From Lunularia cruciata (Eukaryota > Streptophyta > Marchantiopsida > Lunulariales > Lunulariaceae), in NCBI GenBank assembly GCA_948567375.1, contig OX419762.1, forward strand, positions 873,001 to 937,000: 64,000 bases of DNA, in the 5' to 3' direction. Shown here one piece after another: positions 1-11,958 of this stretch (position 1 is the stretch's first letter; each line of letters opens with the position of its first letter). The notes under the pieces are model-generated. The model ran no database searches, had not been told where the DNA came from, and saw only the letters and a program-made list of their open reading frames with translations. Position numbers and translations under genes: made by a program.

Positions 1-1079
1 TGAAGGAGCATCGGAGAGTCATTCCCCAAGATCGCAGGAAGAGGATGAAAGAATTCCAGATGGTGAAGTGTTCGTTGAGTGAAGTGAAGGAGTTGTAGGA
101 GCAACAAGTCCAAAGAAGCGAGGAAGTGGAAGAACTTCGGAGGGAGGAAGGCTTGATGAAGAAAAATCTGACCATGCTACAAGGAAGTTGTGCAGAAAAG
201 GAAAAGGAACTGCAAAGACTAGCCGAAGAATTCAAGGAACAAGCGATGTGGCTCAATAAGATGAAGGAAGAAGTGAGTGATGTGCGCATCAAGAATGTTC
301 ATTTGAAGGCGATGAACATCGTAATGGAGCAGGAGTTGGACAGTTTAAAGAAAAGTGCAACAGCAAAAGATCAAGCATGGCAAAGAGAGTTGGCAGCCAG
401 GCAAGAAGAAGAAGAACGATTACAAGAACTCGTTAGGAGCGCAAAAGGGTAGAGCATGCAATATGTAGAGGAGAAGAAGATGCTCACTGCAGAATACAAA
501 GATGAGTTGAAGATGTATCGTGAGGAGTTGAAGGTGGAGCACTCTCGAGGATATGCATCGGAATCAGTAGGGGAAGTTGCAAGAAAGTTAAGAGCAATCT
601 TGAGGACGGAGGCTGAAGGGAGATTGGAGGAAGCTTGCCTACATGAGTTGAAGTTACTTGTGCAGGAAACGCGGAAGAGAAAGGCCAAGGATGTGGACAT
701 GAACACCTTATTGATTTGATTGAGTGAGCGTGTAGATAGGAAAATGTTAGATGTAGAGAACAATGTTAGTCTTAGACTAGATTTAGTCAATTCGGAATTA
801 GAGAAGATTCGGAATAGTGTGACAGTGGAGAAGAAACCCGATGTCGCAGAAGTAGGAGTACAGGTGTCATCGGACTTGATGATTGACACATTAGAGGAGA
901 GTGGGTCAGGAGATAAGGATGTAGATAGATTACCCATGAGCTCAATTGTAGATTGTAGTGTAGAAGTAGTAGAAGTAGTGAAGGAATTAGTAGAATTAGC
1001 TATACCCGAAGAGGGAGAAGTGATAAGAAGATTATCGGGTTTGGAAGCCGATGATGTGGTAGACATCGGATCGGGATAA
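1..1079 (+). pseudogene. Coiled-coil protein remnant (retroelement-associated ORF)
   Basis: One reading frame runs from the window edge to 1,079 and is broken by in-frame stops at 97-99, 450-452 and 717-719. Between stops the translation is rich in Glu, Lys, Leu and Arg with heptad-like spacing, for example the segments EELRREEGLMKKNLTML and LHELKLLVQETRKRKAK, so a long coiled coil is likely. The C-terminal third is acidic and ends in DVVDIGSG. That C-terminal third recurs, antisense, inside the two S2 LTR copies at 12,758-13,066 and 33,228-33,443, so the frame belongs to a repeat family and is not a single-copy gene. I recognise no catalytic domain. It could be an accessory or Gag-like protein of the S2 element, or a captured host coiled-coil gene. 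Confidence 0.5.
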
Positions 1080-1082
1080 GTA

Positions 1083-1879
1083 TCAATTTTGAGATAGGAA
1101 AAGGTAGATATGAAGAGATAGACTGTCACTTAGGATCTGCAGGTAGGAAAGGATGTTAGGAAGCAGTGCCTAGGTAGGCAGGTCTGCCATTTGCTTCAGT
1201 ATTTAAGTGGAGCATTTGCAGTACAATGTTATTCAATATTCATATTTTTTGAAGATAGATAAAGCGAAGTGCTGTTCTTAGTGCTTGTTGCTTAAGCTTA
1301 ATTCTGATTGTCAATTTTGTGTTTGTAATTGTGAGTGTGTGGAGAATTCCAAAGAGCAAGTCAGTGTGTCTGTGGATGTTGGAATCTACAACCTTGATCT
1401 TCATTCTATGTGTTTGATCTTGAGTGAAGTGCATCAGAGCAATGCCTTGACAGATCTGAGAGGAATTGTAGTGTTGGTAGTATTTTGCATTGGTGAATGC
1501 AACACAAAGTTGATGTGAAGTAATTTTGATCAAGGAAGTTGTGCCTTCAGTGGAGTGGTGGAACACAATTTTGAGGCAAAATCGTTCTTCGCAGTGAAGT
1601 GCCATCTTTGGGAGAATCTGAATCATCACAATCAAGAGTTGTTTGGACAGAATTTACTATGTTGTGATTATGTGTGTGTATTCGTGACAAGTTGTCAAGA
1701 TTGTGAGCTTGTTACTCTCTTCTGGGTGTAGTTTCTACCTGAGAGATTAAAGAAGCAATCAAGAAGAACTGCACTTGTGACTGTTGACTTTGTATTTGGA
1801 CATTTCTGCATAGTATCTCTGCGGGAACAAACTTTACTTACCCGATTACTGCAAAAGTGATATTTGTCGGATTGTCATA
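1083..1879 (+). repeat. S2-family LTR, 3' part, plus orientation
   Basis: This stretch matches, in the opposite orientation, the ends of the S2 LTR copies at 11,959-13,895 and 32,432-34,120. Shared landmarks include a TATA-like tatttaag near 1,200, the block around the string ttgcttaagcttaattctga, and the terminus near 1,872-1,879, where ggttgtcaca in the other copies reads gattgtcata. The coding sequence upstream continues directly into it, as in the other copies. The 5' boundary is not visible. Confidence 0.6.
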
Positions 1880-4070
1880 CTTGATTCAGACTTATTTTGT
1901 TACTCTTCTACAAGTTTAATCAATGCTCTTATTCCTAACTTTACCTCCATTCTAATTGCAATCATGCACCCTTCATACAACAAAGTTATCAAAATTTCAA
2001 AGAGAAGGATGAAGAAGAAGATCCGAACACATCCATGAAGGAATTTGAGGCAATATCTATAGCTAATAGGGAAGATGAGGATGCTGATAGATGAGGATGC
2101 TGATATGTTTTAGACTCCAAATATTTCCAAGCTTACCAAGAAAGAAGGTCAAAAATTGTTACAAGCATGTAAGTCAAAATCTTGATAAGGTGGTGGACTT
2201 GCTAACCCATTAAGAGCCAATTCCTTGAACAATTCCAAGAGCTAGACTACAAGTCAAATGTGTTCACAATCCTCAATAGCTTAAAACAAAAAAGGAATGA
2301 GAAACTATGTGACTACACAACAAGGTTTCAAAACCTTTGGAGCAAGGTGTCATCCTAGGATATTTGGATGCACAAGCAGTGGCATGGTTCTTAAGAGCAC
2401 TATCAGCAGAGCTTTGGATCATTGTTAAAAAACAAGAACATGATACACTAGTTAAGGAATTGAAGTTTGCAAAGTTGTATGAGTTGGCTTAGTTGAACTT
2501 TTTTGATAAGTAGCACCAAGGCCACAATACAAAGGAGCCAAGGAAAAAATCAATCTAAAGGTCACCTTGTTTGTCTTTGGAGTCTTCCATTACAACATCT
2601 CATTTAGAGTCATCTTTGTCCAAAGATTAGAAAGAAAAAGAGGTGCTCAAAGAAAAAGTGCAGTTGCCACTCCAAAGACCTAGCTGCATCTAGGTATGAA
2701 GTTGGAGGAGCTTATTAAGAAGTTTTCCAACTTCAAGGTACAACTGGTTGGGGCAAAGGAAAGCCAAAAACTTAGTGCACACTTTGTGGTAAGTTGTGAC
2801 ATGCTAACACTAAATGTATGCTACTCATTCCTCTTCTTTGGTGCTTCATGTTGAATTTATTCGTGGGTGAGAAGAGTAAGAGTGTTAATTGGAGGAAGAT
2901 GAATAGGTCTTTATAGTGCAATAAGTTCCTACAAACATGACCACAATTCCTCCCCTCACCATTCCCAAGTATGTGGTCAAGGAGTATGCTACCAATGAAC
3001 CTCAAAAGAGAATTCTACCTCCATGGTAGAATGATAACCCATATACATGTTATAATTATAGAGCTCCCAACCATTGATCTTTAAATTTTCCAAAGCATAG
3101 GAAACAAATTTTTTATACTCCATTATCTGATCATTGTAAAACATCCAATCATGTAGTGGCTAATTGTCCCTAGCCACCTACCCCAAAGCCATTAGTTAGG
3201 TTTACTTTATCACCACCTTCTACAAATGTGGACATAAAATTTCACTACATTACACTAGAAGAGTTAAGAGAACAAGGCAATATTCTCTTTGAAAAAATCG
3301 GATGGCTTGATCTAGAGGTAAATTGAGTAGACATCCAATCCGGCAAGAAGGAGATGAGCAATACAACTTCTTTGAAGTCATTTGACTCTTTGCAGTCAAA
3401 GAGAAGCAAGGGCATCTATGCAAGATCCTATCCAAGAAGGAGCTAACATTATTGGCAAGGATCAAATCAAAAGAAAGCAAGAAGGAACCTCTAAGCAAGA
3501 TACCTTTGACCACAAAGGAGATACCTTCTACTCCAAATGGAGTTGAACAAGTTGTGACAAACAAGAATGCTTAATCAACTCCCTGATAGACATTGGGAAG
3601 GAATTATAGGAGCTGTTGTTGGATAAAATAAGAGAGGTGCAAAAAAATGTTGGGAACATGGGACGAATTGAGAAGCAAATATCAATGATCACCATTTTAC
3701 AACAAGAGTCAGATTTCAAGTTTAAAAGATACAACCGTTTAAAAGGTTTGACTCCAAAGGATACCTACCCAAAGGGGTCTTCCCTAAAGGCAGATATGGC
3801 CAAAGATACAACTCCAAAGTCCTCCACTCCAAAGGTTTCTATTACAAAGAAGGCCATGTGAGAGAAAAATGAAAAAAAGTTGTACACTTTTGGATATCAC
3901 CAAGTATTGCGTTGTTGTAGATTTTGCATCCTCCAAGGTAGATGTCAAGTTCAAGCAATTGTTTGAAAAAGCTAAAGATAAAAATGCCAATTTTCCATGG
4001 CACTCCAAAGGGTACAAAAAAGGAAGCACACTGATCTACCTACTTAATTTACACAACATAGCTAGAAGAT

Positions 4071-4286
4071 TTGAGTGCCCTAGAGGTAGAAGTAGAAATT
4101 AACAGTTGCATGATTCAATCAATCTCCATAGATTTTGGATCAAGAGTTATTGTGATGATTGAGGAGATAGTACATAAGTTAGGATACATCACTTTCAAGC
4201 CTACTCCTTGTATCCTACAATTTGGGGATCAAACTCCAAAGGAGAACTTTGGGGATGTTGTCAAATGTTTAGACTATTATAGGTAG
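4071..4286 (+). pseudogene. Retropepsin-like protease remnant
   Basis: The 71-residue frame contains ISIDFGSRVIVM. This resembles the hydrophobic-D-[ST]-G-[AS] active-site loop of LTR-retrotransposon aspartic proteases, with the Ser/Thr replaced by Phe. It lies between the gag-like and reverse-transcriptase-like parts of the decayed plus-strand gypsy element, as expected. The altered active site and the surrounding stops make it inactive. Confidence 0.4.
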
Positions 4287-5539
4287 TGTGTCATTTTCAT
4301 CCCAACTAAGTCACTCTTCATCCCATAACCAATACATGCTACCCATTACTAATAGGAAGATCTTGGTACTTGATTGTATACTAGTATCAATAGAAGCTTA
4401 GATTCTAAGATCCCTAGTCTTCAAATCCTAAATTGGTTACAATGTGCTTGAAGAAAAGCATGCACTTAGGAGAGACCTTCTCATTAGATGAGAAATACGT
4501 TGAGGACACATATGAAAACTCCAAAAGCTCATCAAAGGAAGATGTAGTCACTACTTGGAGTGCTACAAAAGTGGAAGAAAATGCCAAAAGAAGTGACGAC
4601 TTTGAAGGTCAAGAGGATATTGCAGCATTACTTCAGGTAAGTCAAGTCAATTATTTGGAGTCCATGGTTATCCCAATGATTTTCAAGATTTGATTGTAGC
4701 TAAAGGGAAGATCTTGAAGATATCCAAGCATATGTCTTAAGCTAAGTACAAAGAATGCACAACATTGTCTTGGGAGTACCAAGACATCTTCACCTCAAAG
4801 ATCAGTAGATGTTGGATATCTTGCAACCATTTTGGGAGCATTAGATCAACCAAGAAGAAGATCCAGTCCCTATATGGCAATGAAAATATTGGTTGAACCC
4901 AAAATACTTTTTTCTAATAAAAGATAAAATAGACAAATACCTTTGAGCAAGTATCATCTTCCTTGTCTAAAATAATGAACAGGTTTGCCTATTGTAGTAC
5001 TACCAAAGGAGAAGACTTGGAAGATCTAAGTGTGTCAAGACTTCCAAAATTTGCAACCACCAAGAATTATCACCATCCTTTGCAATTCACTAATGTCATT
5101 TTAGATCAAGTTATAGGACACCTGTGCTATAGTTTTTAGATGGAATTTTAGGTACAACCAAGTCTCCATTTGGAAGAAAGATAGGGTTAAGGCTACCTTC
5201 AATAACTAGAGTACTTATGCTTATACTAATTATGCTCATACTATACTTATACTTGATGGGGTCTTCCCATCCTTCATTTTTTCTATGCGGTTGTCCTTTC
5301 TTATACTTATACTAATAGAATACTATTTGACCTAATCAATGAATCTGCAACCTTCTAGAGAATGATGATAGCACTATTTAAAGACTACCTTGGAAGTTCA
5401 TGGGAATTTTGTGTCCTTGCTAAAGAGAAGATCATCTCTCTTTTCTTAGGAAAATTTTTCAGCAATGTTGTGTGACAAGATTTTCCTTATACCTAGAGAA
5501 GTGCTTCCTCCTAATGACCAAAGGCATCCTACTTGGACA

Positions 5540-6110
5540 TTGAGTCTCAAAGAGGGGCATGGAGGTGGATGTAGGAAAGGTAAAGGTGATCCATGCTCTT
5601 GAAGCTCCTAAAAATCAAAGAGAACTAAAAACCTTTCTAGGCCACATGGGGTACTAAACAAGGTTCATTGCTTGTTATGTAATTCTGCTACACTCCTCAC
5701 AAAATTTCTCAAGAAGTCCAAAGATTATATGTGGGTAAAGGAGAAAAAGGAAGCTTTCGTTGTGTGGAAGACCAAATTAGTAGAAGCCCTAGTAATGCAA
5801 GCTGCCAATTGGAAAAGTGTGTTCTACATATACATGGATACCTAATAGGTAGCCATAAGAGTAGTGCTAAATCAAAAAGATGATAGCAAGAAGGACTACC
5901 CAATATACTTTGCTAGCATGTAATTATAAGAGATGGAAAACAAGTGTACCACTACCAAAAAAAAGCATTAGGAATGGTATATGCTTACAAGAAGTTTCAT
6001 CATTACCCATTAGGGTACAAATTTACCTTCTATGTAGACCAAATTACCTATTAGGATACTTCTCTTGCAAGAGTCCACTGACACTATGTAGGTAAGGAAG
6101 TGAATGCATC
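5540..6110 (+). pseudogene. Reverse transcriptase thumb and RNase H remnant
   Basis: Around 5,560-5,670 the translation reads close to KVKVIHALEAPKNQRELKTF followed by LGHMGY. This is the typical Ty3/gypsy thumb motif that precedes RNase H. Downstream fragments such as YPIYFAS and LGMVYAYKKFHHYPLGYKF match the RNase H region of the same class. Several stops and frame changes interrupt it. The catalytic YxDD of the palm is not recognisable upstream. Confidence 0.5.
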
Positions 6111-6399
6111 ATGAGAATGCAGTATTTCTATCCTAATTCAAGACCAAAGATCACATTGAAGACCTAGATAAAAACTTCTTTGATGAAGAGTTGTTCAATA
6201 TTTTAGTATGCATCATTAAACAAAGTATAGATACCTTTACACCCCTATAGTATCTTGAAGGGATGAATTTGGAGCAAAGATCAATCTTCCTTCACAAGAT
6301 TAGTATGTATGAATTGAAGTGGAATTTTCTATTCAAGATGGGAGAGGATAAGGTTCTTTGATGCTATCTTGAATTTTATGAAGAAGGAATAGTAATTTA

Positions 6400-7150
6400 A
6401 TTTGTGTATATGGAAGCCATAAAAGGTCATTATGCCTTGAAAAAATATAGTGAAGAAGATCTTGGCAACTAACTATTGGTGGTTGATCATATTCAAGGAT
6501 GCATATAAATATGTCAAGAAGTATAGGTCTAAGATAAGGCAAATCATATCTATATCATGCATGCCGACAAACTAAAAGACCCACTCCAACCACTCAATGG
6601 CCCTTGAGATCCATCCTCCCCTTAGCACCATTTGAGAAATGGGGAATAGTCTTCATAGGTCCAATAAAGCATGCTAAAGAAACCACATAAAAAGGTATAT
6701 TCTAGCCTACACCAAATATACCACAAAGATAGTAGAAGCCAAAGCTACTTGGAGAGATGATGTTGAAATGGTAACAAAGTTCTTCTTTTGCAATGTCATT
6801 TCTCAATATATGTGTCTCTTAGAATTGGTCAATAATAGGGAAGTGCATTTCTTGAATAGTTTGGTAGAATCCCTCACAAAGTTCTTTCAAATTAAGCATC
6901 AAAAGACCACCTTCTAGAACCCGAAGGCAAATGGGCTAACGCAGATGGCTAATGGCCTCTTGTGTAAGATCCTAAACAAGAAAACCATCAATTATGCATA
7001 TGATTGGGATACTAAGTTTTGGTAGCCTTGTGGGCCTATTGACCATTAAGAAGACCACATCAAAGCAAAATTCCTACTTCTTAACATATGAGTTACATTC
7101 AATATTACCAATGGAATTTTAGGTACCTACTTATAGGATCTTCTCCAAAG
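6400..7150 (+). pseudogene. Integrase remnant of the plus-strand gypsy element
   Basis: Fragments in shifting frames resemble a retroviral-type integrase core: one around KYTTKIVEAKATWRDDVEMV near 6,710-6,770, then a segment near 6,900-6,990 corresponding to the region that normally carries the last catalytic Glu (fragments KANGLTQMANGLL and KILNKKTINYAYDW). Stops are frequent. The position after RNase H fits a Ty3/gypsy order. Confidence 0.45.
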
Positions 7151-7299
7151 AACAATTGTCCAAAGAAGAGATTTAGGACTTTTGGTTGCAATAGCTAATG
7201 TTCTTGGAAGAGAAGAGAGACAAATCACACAAGCATACAAACAATAATCAATTCCAAAGGAAAGAAGACAAGAAGATCATGACAAGAAGATCAAATGTG

Positions 7300-8330
7300 T
7301 AATGGTTGTAAAAGGAGAGTTAGTTTTATTATATGATAGTTGTCACAAACTCTTCTCCAAAAATTTGTACCTCCAATAAATGGGAGCATGCCAAGTAGTC
7401 AAGATCTATGATAATAGGTTTCTTACAACTATTTGATCTAAAATAGAATCTATTTGCCACTTGAGTGAATGGTTGGAGAGTCCAAAGATATAATGATGAA
7501 GCCCACAAAGGAAGATAATCCTTGTTTTTGGAGGTCTTACATTTGAGAATGAGGGGTATGTGGTACCCAAATTTTTACAAAAACAAAAATCTTTAAATTT
7601 CACTCTTGTTCACAAAGATAAGGCTAAGTAATTTCTTGTTCATGAAGATGAATTTCTTAGTTGATTTTCCTTTTGAGTTTGTACATACTATAACATGAAG
7701 AGGATAAGAATGAAGGAAAGTGGTCAAAGCCAAAGGGCTCAAGTATAAAGACCTTATATGCAAAGACCTTTGGCCCAAACATCATTTCATCCAAAGGATA
7801 TATATCAATTTGAATGCACCACCACTTGGATAAAGAACTACTACCAAAGACCACTTGCATTTAGTGAAGGTCTTGCATGTAGAGAGTGACCTCCCACCCA
7901 CTACTCAATAACTAAATGCTGATGACTGAAAGATTTTGACTCTAAATTCAAGTGCCCTTACTTAATTTCACTTTCTACAATCAATTTCAATTGCAAGCCA
8001 AAGATAGAAATTCCAATCCTTTGTAGTTCTTTGTGTGCCTTTTTACTTGTCCCAACCTTTGCATTTGAGCTCAAACCTTCATGTTAGTCTTTCTACCCTT
8101 ACCATCTTTGATAAGAAACATGGTGTTTACACCTAAGTAGTGGAAAAGAGTCCCTAAAGTAATCCTTTGTGCTATGGCATCAACAAGTATGCAATGTATT
8201 GTAGGACTAAGGTCATCTAGAGCAAACACCTTGCTTTCTTGCTTTGGGAATTGAGTGATGTTGCTATTATTAAAGAGATAAGACATTGGGAGAGAAGGAA
8301 TCAAGAAACCTTTGAAGCAATTTTTTTGCA
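7300..8330. other. No recognisable gene; decayed repeat sequence
   Basis: I see no protein family, RNA gene or clear terminal repeat here. It probably contains the end of the decayed plus-strand element and its flank, into which copy A of MT-gypsy inserted at 8,334. Confidence 0.4.
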
Positions 8331-8334
8331 TGGA

Positions 8335-9006
8335 TGTTTTGCATATATACATCACTAAACAACATACATCATTATCAACATCATACACTGAAGAAACATA
8401 ACTCACACATAAGTCATACATGGACTCTAAAGTACCACAATTAGTCAATTTGTTTCTGCAACTCAAATCACACTCAATTAGATCAATACTTGATTTGTGA
8501 CTCAATTATCTACCAACACTAGGCATTGATTACAGTCAAGTCACACCCACTCTAGCTAAGAGAATCCATGTGATGTTCTCCGGCCTCTATCTACTATTGC
8601 CAGGAACTCAAAAGCTCAACATCAAAGAAGTGAGCTCTCTTGAGTTGCACTTCAAAACTATACTCCATGGACTTAAGCTAGGTCTCAAACCCTAATGGTC
8701 CCGTTGATGGCACACCCAATGGTCCAAAGGGTGCAAGTGACGATGGGCCCCACCATGTGGTCAGTACCCCAAAGAGGAAATCTGTCTGTCAACAAGTAAT
8801 CTATGAGTAACTACCAAATACTCTTGACTACCAACACTACTACTCCAGAGTCCAAGCAATCTAGGTGTGATGCTATGAATGGCATGACAACTCTTGTGCA
8901 TATATACATCGCTACATAATATGCATTTTTGTCAACATCACATACTATAGAAAACAACTCACACATAAGTTGTACATGGACTCTAAAGTACCATAATTGC
9001 CCCCCA
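8335..9006 (-). repeat. Copy A 3' end: two R1 repeats around a 450-bp U3-like block
   Basis: A 105-bp sequence, R1, occurs at 8,335-8,439 and again at about 8,890-8,995. Between the two lies 8,440-8,889, which matches the first ~430 bp of the 5' leader or LTR (start TGTCATGCC on the minus strand). A G-run on the minus strand (8,996-9,006) directly precedes the inner R1 and looks like a polypurine tract. R1 reads TG...CA or nearly so. Copy B has the same arrangement with the same junctions. Confidence 0.6.
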
Positions 9007-9236
9007 GTTGGCCATTAGGTCCCTCTAACTCCAGATAGCCATCTATTCCAAGTATATGGTATACCCTATGGTGGGCAAAAGATCAGGAAGTTGTGTGCTA
9101 TCAAGCCTCATCATTAGTCACCTACCTACAATCTATACCATATAAAGGATGAACTAGCTATAGGTTAAGTACATCTAGGACATAATCTCTATCCCGGAGG
9201 AACCACCATGAGGAGAGGAGTCATACATGGCATATG

Positions 9237-9491
9237 CTATCCTCTCAAATAGTTATCACACATTAATATAGTAACAACTCCACCAAAAGAACCGCATAAC
9301 ATACACCTTGAACCTACTCGTACAAGTGCCAAGCTTAGGTCCATAGTACCATCAATGTTTGGGAGGTGGCATGGCGCACAATTGTGCACATGATCCTTCC
9401 AAACAACACCATCATGTCCTTCCAACACAAGGACTCCAGATGGAAAAACCTCACGCACGTTCAAGAGAGTGCGTCCTATAGAAATATTCAA
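9237..9491 (-). pseudogene. MT-gypsy A integrase C-terminus with broken PHD finger
   Basis: The frame ends in RCMLCGSFGGVVTILMC and then a stop. It corresponds to the integrase tail and the first zinc ligands of the PHD finger that is intact in copy E (50,521-50,658). The upstream part (GRTLLNVREVFPSGVLVLEG, HDGVVWKDHV) is the integrase C-terminal domain. Later PHD ligands are lost through mutation or lie beyond the stop. Confidence 0.65.
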
Positions 9492-9723
9492 GTGTCATTG
9501 GTGTTGTCTACTCTATATATATATAGTCATCTGGATGAAATCAACAGATCAAGGGTCAATAACCTCCTCCTCAAATGGTAGTACAGTATAAGCTATCCCT
9601 ATGCTGAGCAATTGCCAAGTTCTTAAAGGCCATTGGCATCACTTTCCAAAAGGTCTTTGCCCATTGAGGACATGTGCTCATCCATACATTTGGATCATCC
9701 AAGTCCAAAACTACAATAGTATC

Positions 9724-10305
9724 TCAATGAATAGCTATAGGTAAATCTGGATCTCCTCCATAAGGAAAGAAGTAAGGAGAGAAGGATGTTAAGGAAACTT
9801 GCCAACTGAACCAATAGCCCATGGCCAACCAAGGTAATTGGAGATCCCAATCTCCCAAGTGGCCTCTCTGCAAACCATACTTTTGCAATCCTCTCTTCAT
9901 TGTCTGAACAACTCTCTCTACTAAGCCATCTGGTTTAGGGTGATCTTGGGAGGTAGTACAATGATCAATCAAAGCCTTGTCACACAAGACTTGAAACTCT
10001 CCCAATAACTCTGCACCCTGATCAGTCAAAACCTCAACTGGTGCACCAAAATGATTGAGAACCCGATCTAGGAACAAGTCAGCCTTCCCTTCATTGGACT
10101 TGTCAAGAAGTGACACCAACTCAATCCACTTAGAGAAGTGCTCAAACATCACAAAAAAATACCGATGATGTCTCACAATCAATGATAAGGGTCCAACAAA
10201 GTCTAAACTCCAATGATAACTCAATTCTATGATAGGTAATGGGTGTAATTGTTGTATAGGAGCAATTAATGATGCTCTAACTTTATCACAAACCACACAT
10301 CTCAC
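9724..10305 (-). pseudogene. MT-gypsy A integrase core
   Basis: This 193-residue open stretch is an rve-type integrase core. It starts at the CVVC half of the zinc-binding domain. It keeps the catalytic triad: Asp35 in SLDFVGP, Asp95 in LTDQGAELLGEF and Glu130 in PDGLVERVVQTMK, a D-D(34)E spacing. Its role in the family is strand transfer of cDNA into the genome. Neighbours are RNase H and linker remnants upstream and the C-terminal PHD part downstream. It is open only because stops happen to be absent here; the rest of the polyprotein is broken. Confidence 0.8.
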
Positions 10306-11470
10306 AACAAATTTTTGTACATTGGTTTGTATACCGTGCCACCAATAATAACTCTAGAGTAAGCTATATGTATGCTTTACTCTAAAATGTCCTAGCTCCT
10401 TATGAGCATGACGGACCAACTCTGGTCTTTGAGATGGAAGTGGTACTACTTGCACTCTACCATCTTCTCATACACAAAGAATATGTTCGCATTCCAATCT
10501 AAATTGCTTGCCTCATTGGAGAACATGGTTTCTTTCCTTGGCCCCAATTGTGCCACCCACAACACCAATGCAAAGATTGTCCATCACTAAGACATCATCA
10601 TGAATGTCTTGCTGAAATGTACCACAATCTCCACTCTCTAGATCTATGACCTCAATAACTCCTCTTATATGCACTGAGGAAGATTCCACCAAAGCCTCTA
10701 AAAATATACAAACAAAGGCAGATGCATGCCAACATGGCACCATCTCCTCATATGTCTCACCATGCCAATGTGCTTCAGTCTAATCCTACTAACTAGGACA
10801 TGGGTTTTTACTCAACCTATTTGCATCACGGTTCACCACTCTAAGTCTGTGAATAATTATGAAATCATACTCCTGTAAAATCAGAGCCCATTGTGCAAGC
10901 TTCCTTGAAGCTTATTAGACTCCATCAACCACTTCAATGGCTAATGATCAATGATGAGAGTAAAGGGGTTACCAAATAGGTACTATTCAATCTATTGCCA
11001 AGCACTCTTCCTCATGTGAACTATACTTCACCTCTACTGAATTGTTGGAGCAACTAGCATAGGCTACCACAAACTCCTTCCCCTCATTATCATGTTGGGT
11101 GAGCATTGCTCCAAGCTCCAACATACTCAAATTAGTGTGAATCTAAAATGGTCGTCCTTTGATCGATCTTCTCAAAATAGGAGCAAATGTCAACCTCCTT
11201 GAGATCTACAAAAGCTCTCTCCTACCCATCTTCCCAATACCACTCATGTGTAAGCTTGGTCAGCTTTGTCAAGGCCTTGGCAATTATACTAAATCCTCTA
11301 ACATAATGGCAATAGAAGTTTTTCAACCCAAGGAATGCTCACACTGTGCTCACATCTATAGGCCAAGGAATATGCGTAATAGCCTCCACCTTGGTTTGTT
11401 GAACACCAAGTATTCCATGGTAGATAGTGTGACCCAAATACTCAACCTGCTTGTAGAAGAACCTAGAGTC
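10306..11470 (-). pseudogene. MT-gypsy A RNase H and linker, with reverse transcriptase core deleted
   Basis: By alignment with copy E, this stretch holds the integrase zinc region, the RNase H to integrase linker, RNase H and the connection part of the reverse transcriptase. At about 11,462 the sequence jumps from the part matching E at ~62,035 to the part matching E at ~62,865. About 0.8 kb is missing, including the palm motifs and YIDD. The copy therefore cannot encode a reverse transcriptase. Confidence 0.6.
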
Positions 11471-11958
11471 ATGCTCCCAACCTCAGTGTGAAAACTCCCT
11501 CCGATCTTAGTGCAAGCTCTATATGTCCTCTAGTTGCATCCCAAGTAGAACAAGGTTGTAATCCAAGTAGCCCACGCTCATTTGGATGGACTCCAAGTAG
11601 ACCACTCTCCCTAGTAGCCATTGGTTGTGTCCTAAGAATACCATGTCCACTCGGTCCGTCACCCCCAACATGTGCTTGAGTCGTCTTGATAGGCACAAAG
11701 CTCACAAGTGTTTGAGTAGTGATGCCTATCAAGCACATCTTATGCTGCTCTACCAAGCCAAGGCTCACAATTCAAGTCAAACAGTTCAGATCCATAGCTT
11801 GACCTAACACCTGACGCCTAGATGCATCTAACACTACTAAAACAATGGTAATACCGGTGCAAAAACCCATTGCTCGCTCTCTCTCTTATTGGCATTGGGC
11901 TCCATCAATTGCTGTAACTATGAGTCCTAAACTAATCCAAGACCTTCCTCTCAAAAAG
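11470..11958 (-). pseudogene. MT-gypsy A variable region and methyltransferase C-terminus
   Basis: The minus-strand translation 11,469-11,768 (GHGILRTQPMATRESGLLG, and repeats of LLGxxP) matches the linker between methyltransferase and reverse transcriptase in copy E. From about 11,740 to 11,958 it matches the methyltransferase C-terminal motifs IX/X of E. The solo S2 LTR inserted at 11,958 separates it from the rest of the methyltransferase. Confidence 0.55.

Larger units (their letters stand above)
1990..7300 (+). mobile_element. Decayed Ty3/gypsy retrotransposon (plus strand)
   Basis: Fragments in several frames occur in the order gag, zinc-knuckle-like region, protease, reverse transcriptase thumb, RNase H and integrase, which is the Ty3/gypsy order. 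Gag-like sequence lies near 2,200-2,500 and a Cys/His-rich region near 3,040-3,180. The fragments are full of stops and frameshifts, so nothing here can be expressed intact. I could not define matching LTRs. The S2 LTR end at 1,879 lies just upstream, but I see no primer site linking the two. Confidence 0.6.

Noticed and set aside
371-1129. Antisense 252-residue Ser/Thr-rich frame
   Set aside because: Mirror of the Glu/Lys/Asp-rich coiled-coil frame on the plus strand; Ser/Thr-rich antisense is expected from gaa/gat/gta-rich codons.
11159-11491. Plus-strand 110-residue frame
   Set aside because: Antisense shadow of the MT-gypsy reverse transcriptase; the same shadow appears at 61,664-62,056.
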